Assembly: GCA_026874595.1 (NCBI GenBank) | Contig: CM049319.1 | Span: 37,329,473 to 37,393,472, forward strand | DNA length: 64,000 bases | DNA from: Sipunculus nudus | Taxonomy: Eukaryota > Annelida > Sipuncula > Golfingiida > Sipunculidae | Direction of reading: 5' to 3' | Shown here: positions 47,858 through 59,134 of the stretch, piece after piece | Position numbering within the stretch: the stretch's first letter is position 1 | Layout: every line of letters starts with the position of its first letter | Program-made: the position numbers and the translations under genes | The notes under the pieces: model-generated | Databases searched by the model: none | Told to the model about the DNA's origin: nothing | The model's input: the letters and a program-made list of their open reading frames with translations, nothing else

Positions 47858-48137
47858 GGTGCCTGTCTGGTTTGGTGGTAAGTATTTGTATGGGGTCCCG
47901 TCCATGTATGGGAGTTTTGATAATAACATAGAAATGACCTTTTCCCTCAAAAAAGAATATTGTGGACTGGGGTGATGGTAAGAACCTTACAACAAGGATA
48001 GATGTCCTGTCACTGGGATTTTTCTGTCATGGCGGAGTGCATTTCGAGGTAATCAGTGCGTACAGAAAATGGTTAGCCCGGACGTCGCTGACGCACAGAA
48101 GTCCTGAAATCCAATATTTATCAAATCAAAGTAGCTG
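47858..48137 (+). pseudogene. PKD-like domain exon with a frameshift
   Basis: A strong acceptor (TTCTGTTTTCAG ending 47857) and a strong donor (GTAAGT from 48138) bound 280 bp. The 5' part reads VPVWFGGKYLYGVPSMYGSF and on to MTFSLKKEY, then meets stops. After a run of six A at 47949-47954 the next frame stays open to the donor with NIVDWGDGKNLTTRIDVLSL, then HGGVHFEVISAYRKW. The WGDG motif followed by His-Gly-Gly-x-His-Phe-x-Val and a terminal beta strand is the hallmark order of PKD domains (extracellular Ig-like folds as in polycystin-1 and many lophotrochozoan surface proteins). One base lost or gained in the A run explains the break, so it may be a sequencing error in a live exon. The decayed sequence downstream argues for a pseudogene. 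Confidence 0.5.
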
Positions 48138-48149
48138 GTAAGTAGTTTG

Positions 48150-48500
48150 ACAAATGGACAACATTTGCCAAGATTTGTGGCAAAATATCCCCTGCACAAT
48201 CAATATTGAAGCCACATGAAACGTTCTCGGTGGGGTAGCCGTACCATAAGTGATAAGGTTTCAGTCTTCCAAGAAGATTGTAAGACTGTACACAAATCAC
48301 AAAGTAAAACCTATGTCCCATCAAGTTCCACATGGAGAATGGAGATAAAACAGTAAGCACCTTGTTCTAGAACGCAGAATTATAAAAATATGAAGACTGG
48401 AACTGTTGCTGCAACGTCAGTGTCCCAGGTGGCGTTTAATAAACTTCATGACAACAGTCAAAATGGCATAAGTTGTGTAGACAACAAAAGTCCGGAGTTG
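48150..48500 (+). pseudogene. Decayed continuation of the PKD-like gene
   Basis: Downstream of the exon, one plus frame reads DNICQDLWQNIPCTINIEAT, stop, NVLGGVAVP, stop, VIRFQSSKKIVRLYTNHKVK. That is a protein-like string with two isolated stops, whose CTINIEA-x-NVLGG pattern looks like the last strand of a PKD or Ig-like domain. Further on, another frame reads NMKTGTVAATSVSQVAFNKL and CVDNKSPELFYV. Scattered stops and a frame change indicate decay. The match is by eye only, and the shadow frame on the minus strand (48121-48360) is ignored. Confidence 0.3.
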
Positions 48501-49022
48501 TTTTACGTATGACTTTTAATGTTATAGCTGTTGTCATGAACTTGTTTGATGTTACTGTCTTCCGGACTAAGTACACCATATTACATCAAACCGTATGCTG
48601 TTTTTTAAGCATCTCATGTTTCATGTTTTATTCCATATATACGTGGTTTATATGTTATTAAAAGGAAATACATTACACTTATAAATGCAAGAATAGGTTT
48701 TCTTAGTGTCCTGTAGAGTACAGGTGTCACATTACCAGAATCTTATTCCTTTAAACGAAATGTGAGGGAGATGATGTAAACATTGCAAGTGGCTTTGATG
48801 ATAAAAATGAAATGAAGTGAAATCACAGCATGCCTAAAAAATAAAGGTATTCTTGATTTATTCGTTGTATTTAAGCAGGGATACATGTTGAAATTAAACA
48901 AAATTCATAAAAAAATTCCAACATAATGTGACAGCATAACGTGTGAATTTGCTCTCGGTACGTTGATATTATCGAAACTAAAGGATCGTGCACATTACAC
49001 TGTACAGAAGAACCAGTGCTCT

Positions 49023-49130
49023 ATTTTTTATTTATTTTTATTAATTTATTTTATTTACATTATGTTTATACAGGGAAAACCAATCAGTTTAAATTAAACT
49101 GGTCTTACTTGGTGCCCTGTATCAGTACAT
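49023..49130 (-). mobile_element. LINE 3' end with A/T-rich tail, minus strand
   Basis: On the minus strand it reads CTGATACAGGGCACCAAGTA, then CAGTTTAATTTAAACTG, then GGTTTTCCCTGTATAAACAT and a tail of TAAA-type units (plus 49023-49060). A CCTGTATAAA hairpin end followed by (TAAA)n is typical of the 3' ends of several invertebrate LINEs. The body of the element is not recognisable upstream, so it is a short 3' fragment. Confidence 0.55.
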
Positions 49131-49785
49131 ATAAAACATACAATGACTAAACTATCAATACAATGCATAAAATAATACCATGACTAAAAATATAAACATG
49201 AACATATGGACTCAGGTACTATACTCTATGGCTGGGATGCTCTCACAGAATAAACAATTAAAGATAAAAAGTGAACTTAAAATAAAAAGTATACGTTAAT
49301 TTTTTAAATTTACCTGTTATAGAAATCCGCTAAATTAAAAAAATGTTCACTTACAGAAATACTAGTGTAAATGTACATTCTACAGAAAAAGTCATAATAG
49401 ACAGAACTGTATCCTACGTTCAGCACGTCGCCACAGGCACCGCCCAAGGCTGCAGAATGTTCATCGCATGCCGTGGTGAATATATATTACATGCTTCATG
49501 GGCTTTGTGACTCCCTTTCAAGGGGTTCTCAAGTCTGGTGGGTTCCCCGTGCTATCAGGTACTATATTTGGCCCGCAATCACTAGACGCAGAAACCTTTG
49601 AAAAGCTCAAAGAACTCGGCAGGAATCCGCCAAAGCTCCGTTATATCATGCTTACTTGGCGATGAAGTATGGCTTAGTAGCACTAGATTGTTTCAACGTC
49701 TCTGCTTTCCGGACATCACAAGGTCCTCTGAAGTTTAAGAAGCGTTTACTTCAAAACTAATGTATACTTGCTGGCGAATACAAAA

Positions 49786-50018
49786 CTAGACGCAGAACGA
49801 CTGATTACTTAGATCAGGATATCGCTCTTTTTGCCGATATCGCTCCTCTTCGTCCAAACGCTGTAGCGCTATTTTTCCATGTTTGATTGATGAAATAAAG
49901 TCACTGACCCTGCCAATGAAGTGCACTGTATGAATAATTTCAAAGGAGTCGCTATGGTTGAACAAAACGTTCACTTTTAACCTCTTGCGAGGATACATAT
50001 TTGCGATCGCACCCGAAT
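49786..50018 (-). CDS. Candidate C-terminal exon, unidentified protein
   Basis: On the minus strand TTTTATAG ends at 50019, followed by a frame of about 77 codons to TAG at 49786-49788. It includes NMYPRKRLKVNVLFNHSDSF and IIHTVHFIGRVSDFISSIKH, and ends with RLDEEERYRQKERYPDL plus eight residues. The charged helical tail and few rare residues look like real protein. The acceptor is AT-rich with a weak pyrimidine tract, and the frame continues open upstream, so the exon start is uncertain. A DSGA motif just before NMYP invites comparison with a retrotransposon aspartic protease (DSGA/DTGA), but the rest does not fit. The 12-mer CTAGACGCAGAA occurs both here and at about 49584. Confidence 0.3.
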
Positions 50019-51739
50019 CTATAAAATCTAATACAATATTTTTATTAAATATAAAACAGGAAAAATTACACAATATCTCTGTCATTTCTGTTACAGTCAT
50101 TATATTATGCCCTGTGTCACAGTCTATATATGATATCCCCAGTGATTTTCGTATGTTTTACAATAATTATTGCGTGTTTGCATTTGCCTTAGCCATACAT
50201 TCATCCAAACCATACGCCCGATGTCTCCAGAGGTGTTAAAACTAGTCCATTTGTGCAGATGGATCCCCGTAATTGTTCATCTAAGTCAGTGTGTCATCTT
50301 ATTCCTGGGCATCCTATATTTCCAGTTATTTCACATTCGCGAAAATAGCGAAATAAAACCCTCGCGAACCAAAGACAACCACAGTATATTATTATCAACC
50401 GTTAAACTCAAAAACTTTCTTTATTTTCTTTGTTTTTCATCAATAAGGAATGACATTGATAAAGTGACAACTCCTTATTGTTGTTATTAGGTAACATATT
50501 TTTCCCCGTTTCTTTACTCATACAAAGTTACTTCTGGAATATTTATTTTTATATAGGTTATTTTGTTCTTGCTGACACATTCACTATCCATATCAATTAA
50601 TTTACAAGTATTTTTTAAACGATTTTCCATCCGTGTATAATATAAATCAGCTTATATTTTTGGCTTTTCGTTTGGTTTACATAGAATCCTAAATAATTTC
50701 AATGTGCATTGTGGCTTGCTTCAGAAAGTTTTTATCTTAGAAAATGACTACTATGATCATGTTGTTAAAATCTTTGAATTCAGTAACGATGAATGTAATA
50801 CCATACTGTTGTATACCAAGTATACTGAGTGCATACTTAGGTTGCTTTAATAAACACCAATATTATTATAATACTTTAGATACTAAAATATTATTCACAT
50901 TCAGATTAATGCATTTCAGTAAAATAACTTGTGAATATTTTATTCTTCTCACATGGAGTACATGATCTTGTATTTTCCCTGTATCTTCCGCTGTCACTTG
51001 ACTTTTCCGCTTTCTGAGGACTATTGGATCCAGACAGGTCGCTCAAAGGTACCAGAGATAATGTAGCCAACACTTACTGTAAATGCAGTCAAGGTGATCT
51101 CGGGATTACCCGGACTGGCCCAGTATCAGATCATGTAAATAGGTAGTGAGGATCCGAACCAGCAGGTCTCGTCCCCTCATGTTGTTTCTAACAACACTTT
51201 GTAATGAGGCAGGTAAACAAAGTTAGGTTTACTCACGCAGGATGGACACTCTTCCCCGCTGACCAATTTCTAATCGTTTAAGAAGTGTTCCGTTACTCGT
51301 CTGAGGTCTGAGGGGAGGGCCACAGAATCCAGGACAGGACTCACCCTTCACACATATTAAAATATGTTTCCTGAACTAGGGCTCGTTTTAGATGAAAGAT
51401 GACTACTAATATGATGACTGACGTTTCTGACAAGTAACAATGTTATTGTCAATGACTCTGAAAAGAGTTGCTAGTGTTTTTAAAATATCCAATATTTGTG
51501 TCGCACAAAAAAAAGTTGTAACAAAGAGTATGACGTTTATCAAGGAAATATCAGGTCTTAATTCAGCAAATTACCCTAGTTCAGTTAAGCTTTAGAATAA
51601 AGATTAAAATAACTTTTAGCCCTAGTGATATATACATATTTGGAACCCACAGAATATCCTCTACTGGATCTGCTATATATAATAAACGTTAATGTTGATT
51701 TCAAAATTCAAGGCAATTTTATTTTAACAAATAAACGGG
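50019..51739. other. AT-rich stretch, no gene recognised
   Basis: Frames at 50170-50490 and 50744-50965 are AT-biased, hydrophobic and unassigned. A unique GC-richer patch runs from about 51000 to 51350. Confidence 0.4.
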
Positions 51740-51816
51740 ATGAATATTTGAAAATACAGTACCATATATCGCAATATATTACAATACGAAAATTGAGGGC
51801 GATACCCAACCCTAGT
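51740..51816 (-). mobile_element. Terminal fragment of a TIR transposon related to the 10.0-kb element
   Basis: Read on the minus strand it starts CTAGGGTTGGGTATCG and continues through ATATTGCGATAT, matching the TAGGGATGGGTAACG and ATATTGCGATAT terminus at 9999-10110. The interior and opposite end are not recognisable. Confidence 0.5.
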
Positions 51817-52009
51817 ATTAAGTAGGTCATCTTGCTACTGTCTTGCACCAATTGAGTATGAATAAACAGGGCCAAACTGATCAAGATCAGCTACAGCAGA
51901 TCACAGTCCCTGATGCCATTCAAATTTTAGCTCAATTTGCCAGGAAATCAGTGACTGAAGAACATGTTGGTTCTCTTCTTTTGAGCACTGGTTTGTTTAG
52001 CAGGGTTTG

Positions 52010-52209
52010 TCGGGTTTTGCCACAAGGCGCTAGCACAGGGTCAAGAATTTATAATAAAACACATCAGAACCAGCGATGGTCTCCAAAGTTCTCCGGAGAA
52101 CCGGGAGAAAACCACAGACGTCCAGTCTATCCTCATAGCCGTTGCGGGAATTGAACCCGGGTCGCCAGCTGAGAGAACCGAGCATGTTACCACTCGACTG
52201 TCCAGGCCC
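52010..52209 (-). mobile_element. tRNA-derived SINE, minus strand
   Basis: On the minus strand a tRNA-like head starts at about 52209, with GTCGAGTGGTAA in the A-box region and the B box GGTTCAATTCC (plus 52147-52157). It then runs into GTGGTTTTCTCCCGGTTCTC, a motif I associate with the bodies of molluscan SINEs. The 103-codon plus frame overlapping it is incidental. Confidence 0.7.
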
Positions 52210-52231
52210 AATAACATATGAACGGTATTAC

Positions 52232-52450
52232 CAGCTACTGTGGTTTAGGGGTAGAGCACAGGACTCAAAGCAGGGAGGTCATGAGTTTGAATCCAAGCCG
52301 ATAGAACTATGCAGGTTCACTTGGATAGCCATGTCCAGGGCCGTATTTCACTCACAAACGAGTCCGCCTTACGGGGGCTCCTCGGTGGTATGACCAAGCA
52401 GTGGGGACGATTAGACATCCAGGGTCCGCAGGTGCAGTAGTCGACGGGCC
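52232..52450 (+). mobile_element. tRNA-derived SINE, plus strand, head-to-head with the previous one
   Basis: A tRNA-like head with TGGTTTAGGGGTAGAGCAC (A-box region, 52241-52259) and AGTTTGAATCC at 52284-52294 (B box, two mismatches), followed by a body ending near 52450. Its head lies only about 22 bp from the head of the minus-strand SINE. Confidence 0.6.
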
Positions 52451-52494
52451 TTGTTATCATGAGGAAATAAAATTACAGGAAACGTGTGTTATTG

Positions 52495-52765
52495 CCAGGG
52501 GCGTCAATGTAGGGGGGGATGGGGGGTATATATACCCCCCACTTTTTGGCAAGGGGGGGATGGCCAATGTAATCATCCCCCCCACTTTTCAGGGAATAAT
52601 ATTATAATACTGCAAATGAAATATATTAATAAATAGAATTAAAAACTTTGAATCCATTTACTAATAAATGTTATATCTAAACCTTGCTTAGAATTCACAA
52701 AATAACTTATTTTCTATTATAATATTATAATCATTTGAAATATAATTAAGTATATCAAAAATAAG

Positions 52766-52808
<43 letters not shown>

Positions 52809-52905
52809 GAATATGTCACTCAGAGACGCTGAAAAAGTAATATATATATATATATATATACACTAAGTCATCCCCCCACTCTGGAAGAAAAATTGACGCC
52901 ACTGG
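52495..52905. mobile_element. MITE with CCAG(G/T)GGCGTCAAT inverted repeats and target duplication
   Basis: The left end is CCAGGGGCGTCAAT and the right end ATTGACGCCACTGG, a 14-bp TIR with one mismatch. TTATTG occurs directly outside both ends (52489-52494 and 52906-52911) and can be extended to TTATTGCC on both sides if the boundary is shifted, giving an 8-bp duplication as made by hAT transposases. Internally there is a perfect 20-bp palindrome of G6, TATATATA, C6 at 52521-52540 and two (AT)n runs (52771-52804, 52840-52862). Non-coding. Confidence 0.8.
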
Positions 52906-53710
52906 TTATTGCCTCGTCATGGAGTCCGAAACCGGAATAGAATTCTCCAGAAGTACATACATAGTTAATTTTAACCAAAAAATATTAAAAACATCAAGGG
53001 TCATGGGCATTTAACAAAAATATTTGTTGGTCGATATTATTTTCATACATCAAGATATTATTATATATGAAGCTTGCCGTTGTGGGTCTTAGTGCGTGCA
53101 AACGTCGTTTGGTGACATTTGGTTTGGTAAGATTATGGCACTATCTCTGTACATAGACCAAAAAAAAAACTTCTTTTCCGGTTGTGTAGATAGACAGAGC
53201 CAGATAAAGCAGATTTCCTGAGTGCCTTCCAGTTTCCTGTTGGGTAAATGAAGCTAATTATTCCATGTAGGCATGTCTAGTCCGGCCTGGTCCCGATTTA
53301 TTCAGTGAGCTTTTACAAACAGGTCACAGGGTGCATTGTTACCGGGCTTGAACGCTTTATATCCAGAGGGGATAACTCCAAATGATGCCCTCCCGGGAAC
53401 ATTCTGACGGCTCTAGTGCACGAACATGAAAAGCCAGTCCCCGCTATAAAATCCGTTTCTTCTTCCAAGTTCAAGAACGTATAAGGTAATTTAGGAGTTA
53501 TCGCCGGTATACTGGATATTTCCGTCATTCAATCGAAGGATTGGTTACAGAGTTTTTTAATGTCTTGTCCTTTTTTTGGGACTTCCCTTCCTGCATTTTC
53601 TTTTCCTTTTGGTAAAACGTAGATTGTTAATTTTATAATCATTAACTTATATCTCACCGGAAATATACTATGATTTCGAAAGTTTGGCTGTCTTAAGTTA
53701 TATTAACCAC

Positions 53711-54165
53711 TAGGAGTGTTCGATATTATCGAGATATCAATATATCGCGATACGGTGGTTCGCATATTGCGTATCGCGATATCGTTTTCAAATGTGTATA
53801 TTTTGTCTGCCCAATAAATATTTCTACACAGGTAAACTGAAGTATCAAACACCGTCATAGTAATTATTTTCATCAGTATTGTCTCCTTGCATCTTGAAAA
53901 ACCTGCAGCAAGTTCAAATGTCACGTGTAGAGTTTAGTTGAACAAGCCCTGCTATGTGGTACATAGCGCACACTATATATTCCTCTTGGTGTGAAACCAG
54001 AGTAAGAAAGTCTTTTATTTCTAAGTTACTTGCTCATGCAAAACCTAATTAAACATTGTTTTTATTTTTTTTTGGTATTGTGAGCAATAATAAAATACTC
54101 AATAGAGTAATTTTGTCACATTTCTTGTGTGAAAGAAAACTGATCTGCATGTACTTTTATGAAGA
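53711..54165 (-). mobile_element. TIR transposon, inverted relative of the 10.0-kb element, one end lost
   Basis: Starts TAGGAGTGTTCGATATTATC and follows the reverse complement of 10752 down to about 10110 through CGATATC-rich subtermini, TTGCATCTTGAAAAACC, AGCAAGTTCAAATGTCA, CCTCTTGGTGTGAAACCAGAG, TTGCTCATGCAAAACCTAA and AAAACTGATCTGCAT. The end corresponding to the 9999 terminus is missing. About 200 bp present in the other copy is replaced here by a shorter unrelated segment. Confidence 0.7.
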
Positions 54166-54454
54166 ATGCATTGCCCATTCGGTGTCACTGGTCGTAGGCG
54201 ACAGGAAAAATGTGTGATTATGGCAGCCGGGTCCGAAGAACGCTTCAGGATGGAACTGGCCCGAAAGACCACGAGAGCAAGAGTCAATGAGACTGTCAGG
54301 GTTATCAGACTATAACCCCCATCCGCTATAACCTCCAAACGTTTCATCAAAAAAAGTTCTGACCTTTTGAGTTAATTGGCTGACAGAAAACCAAATAACG
54401 AATCAGGATAAAAACATAATATCTGACCTCCTGGAGGAGGGATAATGAAAATTA

Positions 54455-54760
54455 AAAAAACTAAAAATCTGCCATCTAAGGAATGCAAGCTCTGTCACGT
54501 GAGGTTACCTATTGTGAGATGCACACAGTCGTGCATAAGTGACTGTACATTTTGTGAATATTCCTTGATAACGTTTCGGAATCCGGATCATGTTCCGAAT
54601 CCACACCAAAATATAATCGCTTCTTCATTGGAATATTCCCGAAATATCCTGAAAATTTCCTGAGATTCCACTCATGACTGCGTGAGCTATATTGCGAACA
54701 AACACACAAACACACAAGCAAACGAATGAGGTGAACGCATACCCTCCTCGCGAGGAAAAA
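54455..54760 (-). repeat. Dispersed repeat family D, copy 2
   Basis: Same orientation and block order as 46310-46600. It includes a CA/ACA-rich patch near 54700. Confidence 0.7.
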
Positions 54761-55454
54761 ACTAAGTTTTCCTCAGCGAAAGTTTAGCATAACGGGGTAT
54801 CCATGATGTCTTTATTGCAGAAACCAGTTTGGGAATGGCCCCCTTAACAGAGTTCTCAGGTAGAATTTCTGGAAATATTACATTAGGTACATATACATTT
54901 ATTTGCATACATTTATTTCTTTTTTTTTATCTGTTCAACATTTAACCTGCCACTATCGTTTATGAGGGTTCATAATAAGTCAGAATATCTTATAGCTTGG
55001 CATATCTGCACAAGGCTTAATATGAATCAAGGTAATTAGCATATCTTGACAAATAACGATAAGTTGGAGATAGAATTCATAACTGTCACCAAATGCTCTA
55101 TTTATATGCTCTATTATTATTTTGGCTCTATTGCTCACCTAAGCTGAACACGCAAGTGCTGAAGCATTAATTAATAAAAGGGGGATACCTCTCGATACAT
55201 AGGAACTCAAGTTGTTGCAAATCAACATGCATGTTTTAAAAATAGTTGTGAGCAAATGTTTGAAAGGGATTACTATTTACAAGGTTTTACCAGAAACCCC
55301 TTTTTTTATTTAGTTTCAAATTACAATAAAAAATTAAATACAAAAAAATCCTTATTTTTTATTTAATGTATTTACTTGTTAACCATTTTTAGAAGAAGTC
55401 AAGAGGTTAAAGCTAGGTAGCACGTTAATACCAAATCTGATACCGAGTGTGTAA

Positions 55455-55457
<3 letters not shown>
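54761..55457. other. AT-rich stretch, no gene recognised
   Basis: Nothing supportable. Confidence 0.4.

Positions 55458-55500
<43 letters not shown>
55458..55500. repeat. (AT)n array
   Basis: About 43 bp of alternating AT. Confidence 0.95.
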
Positions 55501-55504
<4 letters not shown>

Positions 55505-55649
55505 ATATTATTCAGCTGTGAGGCCTGCCACCACACTTTAATCACATATTAATCCAATACCTGGAGAGACGTCGCTCAGACAGGAACTATTTTCCCTGTT
55601 CATATAGTAACCATGTGCCTGCAGACGTGTGTTGGTGAACGGTGAAATT

Positions 55650-55868
55650 CACAAGATTACGACTCTGCTGTTCAGGGTTCCGGGCTGACCCCCACAATGC
55701 ACCGGATATCGTAGGTATGTATTTAATGAAGAGAGGTAATGTAGTTCGTTCAAATATATTGAATAAGAACTGTGTTAAGGCAAATTAAATAGACACGGAA
55801 GTTTTTATGGTAAGGACCTTACGAATAAGTAATACGTATTTTGTAAGCATGCGCATGTGAAATGTAAG
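55650..55868 (+). repeat. Dispersed repeat family B, copy 2
   Basis: Homologous to 22990-23222 through CTCTGCTGTT, CCCCACAATGCACCGG, ATATTGAATAAGAA, GGCAAATT, TATGGTAAGGACCTTACG and GCATGCGCATGTGAAATGT. Confidence 0.7.
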
Positions 55869-58107
55869 TAGATACGACTTCTGGCGGAAGGGTGGGATAA
55901 TAGGTTTAAATAAACAAATTGATTGGATGGGAATTGCGTGTTTAGCCGTGAGTTCTTAAAAGGCTTTCTCTTTAGAAATCATGCCCGCGTTTCATAGTCA
56001 TCAGGCCTTAACCTAATTACACCTAATAGATATATTAGCAGGATACTTGATATTCTAAAATTACCACTATTGTTAAATCACAAGCTCAAAGAACTGTCAA
56101 AGGAAAGTAAACACACCAATTCGTGCTGTTATTTCGCGATGGCTTTTAAACCTGGTATTTTCAACTTGTGGCACGAACTGCCAAAGAACATATTGAGCGT
56201 ATACATTACTTACTGTGTTTGTCAAACCGCCATGTCACACGCAACATGATACATTTATATTATCCGGGATTGAAATTAATGTATCTCGATGAAAGGATCT
56301 TTGTCCAAGGCCTATTGTTGTTACCTCTAGCACTATCGTTGATCTTGCTAGCTCATATAACCTGTTAATATGCCGTAATGTATGTGTCTGCCCATTTTGA
56401 TATATAGATATGTTCTTGTTTTTCCTCTGTACTTCAACCCAGATACATTATTTACAAAAGCTGGGAGTGGCACGTTAAAAATATTCATTTATCACGTTCT
56501 GCTTTGTACGTAGGTTACCATCTATCCATGGCTGTCAGCACTGGAATTAATGGTTATAATTATCTTGAATTTGTATTCTTTGCTTGTGAAGTTAAATGAC
56601 AAATTTCTAGTAGGTAGGTTCAAAGATCATACAGCAGTGAAAAAATCAAGTAGTTAATAAAAATATTGGTTCTGTAATCCACATCATCATAATGTGTGTG
56701 GCACTGATGGGTAAACATACAAGACTGTCCAGAGCAATGAAACTTTCCGTGCGGCAGAGAAAAAGTAAGGTAGAACTTGAGTGTGGACTCGTTCCCACTT
56801 TTCCTGGATCTTGGACTCATGACTTGGGACTCTCGTACCTTCAGGACTAGGAGTTCAGAACTCTGGAATTCACACTAATTTCAGCTCGCTCCCATTAAAT
56901 AAAACAGTTTTGTCACTTTTCAGATGTTTTCACCGGAATACACACCGTCAGCTCGTGATATCTACTAAATTCTGTATCTGTACCTCGGTACCGATTCAGA
57001 ATAAAGAATTTATAAACTCCGTGTTCTTGTTGCGGCAGATTGAAAAAAACTCAATTAGCACCAAATATTTGATAAGTTATTCGATTCGAAACCGAAAATG
57101 GCATTCAATACGCATGCTTTCAAAAGGCTTTTTCACATTTAACCTATTCTTGAACACGGTATGAAATACAGTTTCAATATTTTTAAAGGCACGTACTGGT
57201 CACTTCGATTTATTCGATCCCCATCGGTGAAACCACATCAGGAGGTAGTTTAGATATCAAATTCATCAATATTGTATTCGCAGCTCGCGTGTTGTGAATG
57301 TCGTGTGAACACATAGCAACACATGCTTAAAACACAAAGACAAATGTTAAACGCTTATAGGTTCACGAAAGTTTATTTTATAAGATTACCCTGTGTTGCT
57401 TTAACAATACGTCTTTCCTTTGTTATTTATGAACGGAAAGGTTGAACTTATGCTTATTTGCTTTTCAATTATATTTTCATTAATGGACTAGGACTCGTTT
57501 CTAGTATAGAATTATAGCAATTAGCGTCCTCTTTTTACGATACTCCTAAGCGAAATGTGTAATGGTTTGTGAACGTTATTTTTTCTAGAACCCTATTTTG
57601 TTCAATCTGTCAGTACTGACAGGTCATTATAACTAATGGTGCTTATATTGACCTCTTTGAAAACAAATACGTTCCTGGCATGACAAACGGCCACGGCGTG
57701 AGAGGGCAGGCTTAAGCAGGTGCGCTTCACTCGTTTAAACAATGTGGACCCATTTTGCCTGACAGGCCGTGCATGGTCAGGTATAATAGCAAGATTCAGT
57801 TACTCTCAATGGTTACAAGATTTATAAATCTGCCCACATCATTACTTGTGAATCCAAGTGTCTGAGGAGCTGGTACACTGAAAATTTTACCTTGGGATTT
57901 TTGCTGATATTACTTCGGCGAAATAGCAAGGCCAGAGGGATTGCTGCCCACCTAGCGTTTTCGCCTTTTGGTGTGCCATGCTACCCGTGTCAGTATATTA
58001 TATAACACATTTGAGGTGAAAAAAGGTGTGCTGAACTTGTCAGAAAATGAGGCTTGCAAAAATCAAAAGTATCTTCCCTGATATAGATATAGAGCACACA
58101 CAGATTG
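55869..58107. other. Mostly AT-rich, no gene recognised
   Basis: A short GACTCG-word patch (56770-56840) may be another scrap of the GACTCG family. A unique GC-richer patch at about 57665-57780 has AACAATG and TGACAGG words and could be regulatory. The frame at 56910-57164 shows no domain. Confidence 0.3.
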
Positions 58108-58111
58108 TTCA

Positions 58112-58113
58112 TT

Positions 58114-58166
<53 letters not shown>
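58112..58166. repeat. (AT)n array
   Basis: About 55 bp of alternating AT with one ACAT interruption. Confidence 0.95.
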
Positions 58167-58169
<3 letters not shown>

Positions 58170-58651
58170 TAATTTGTCTCCACATCAATAGGGCTTTCCC
58201 AGAGTTCCCTTGAGACAGTGTTGAGCGTTACCATTTTGTACAATTAGTCGTGGCCCATCCATTTCATAAGTTCGTTTTTTTTTTAGCTAAGCAATCAATT
58301 TCAGTTTTCTTATGTTAACTCGGATTCGTTGTAGTAATATGAGTAGCTGATACATGCCTTGGTGCTCTGTGAAAATTATCTTGAATGAACACTTTCCATT
58401 AGCTTTGCAATAATGAACTTGGGCTTGTGATTAAATTATGGTTCTAAAATACTAATTGACTGTGTTGAAGAAAATAGGACTTGGCACGTTATATCCTAAT
58501 CATAACATCTAACATCTTCATATGTTTTTGTTTCTCCAGAGAATCGATTAAAACAGCTATCATTATTTTAACCTTCATTTCTCAAACCAAGAAATATGAA
58601 ATGAAAAAATTCTAGTTCTCAGGGCATATGCTTTAATTGAATGGTTAACAC

Positions 58652-58674
58652 TCACACACACACACACACACACA
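58652..58674. repeat. (CA)n microsatellite
   Basis: About 11 CA dinucleotides. Confidence 0.95.
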
Positions 58675-58964
58675 TGGTACATCGAAGGGGAAGGAATCAA
58701 GATCAAAAGTTCGAGTGAGATCGAGAGACGGAAACACGGAACGGTAATTTAAAATTTACATATATGAGAACATATATACGAACTAAATATATCAAATGTT
58801 CATAAGCAGAAGACATGTTGCTAAAAAAGTATGCCTGTATACTACCTATATAATGCATGCCATATCAGTTGCGGATTCAGGAGGACCCGCCCCCAAGTTT
58901 GAACGAAGAAATAACCTTTTTCTACACTTTCCAGACATATTTAAAGGCTCAATCTACCCGCTCT

Positions 58965-59118
58965 GGGAGTTGTGGATCTGTTTTACCCCCTCAGGGAGTT
59001 GTGGACCTGTTTTACCCCCTCAGGGAGTTTTGGACCTGTTTTACCTCCTCTGGAAGTTGTGGACCTGATTTAATCCATCAGGGAGTTGTTGACCTGTTTT
59101 ACCCCCTCAGGGAGTTAC
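58965..59118. repeat. 29-bp minisatellite, about 5.3 copies
   Basis: Unit GGGAGTTGTGGACCTGTTTT plus ACCCCCTCA, with starts at 58965, 58994, 59023, 59052, 59081 and 59110. Internal to the TIR element. Confidence 0.95.
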
Positions 59119-59134
59119 TTTTATTGTATCTGTT

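Noticed and set aside
47858-47877. 20-bp microexon between a strong AG and GTAAGT
   Set aside because: The longer exon to 48137 explains the acceptor better, since the PKD-like reading frame continues through the GTAAGT at 47878.
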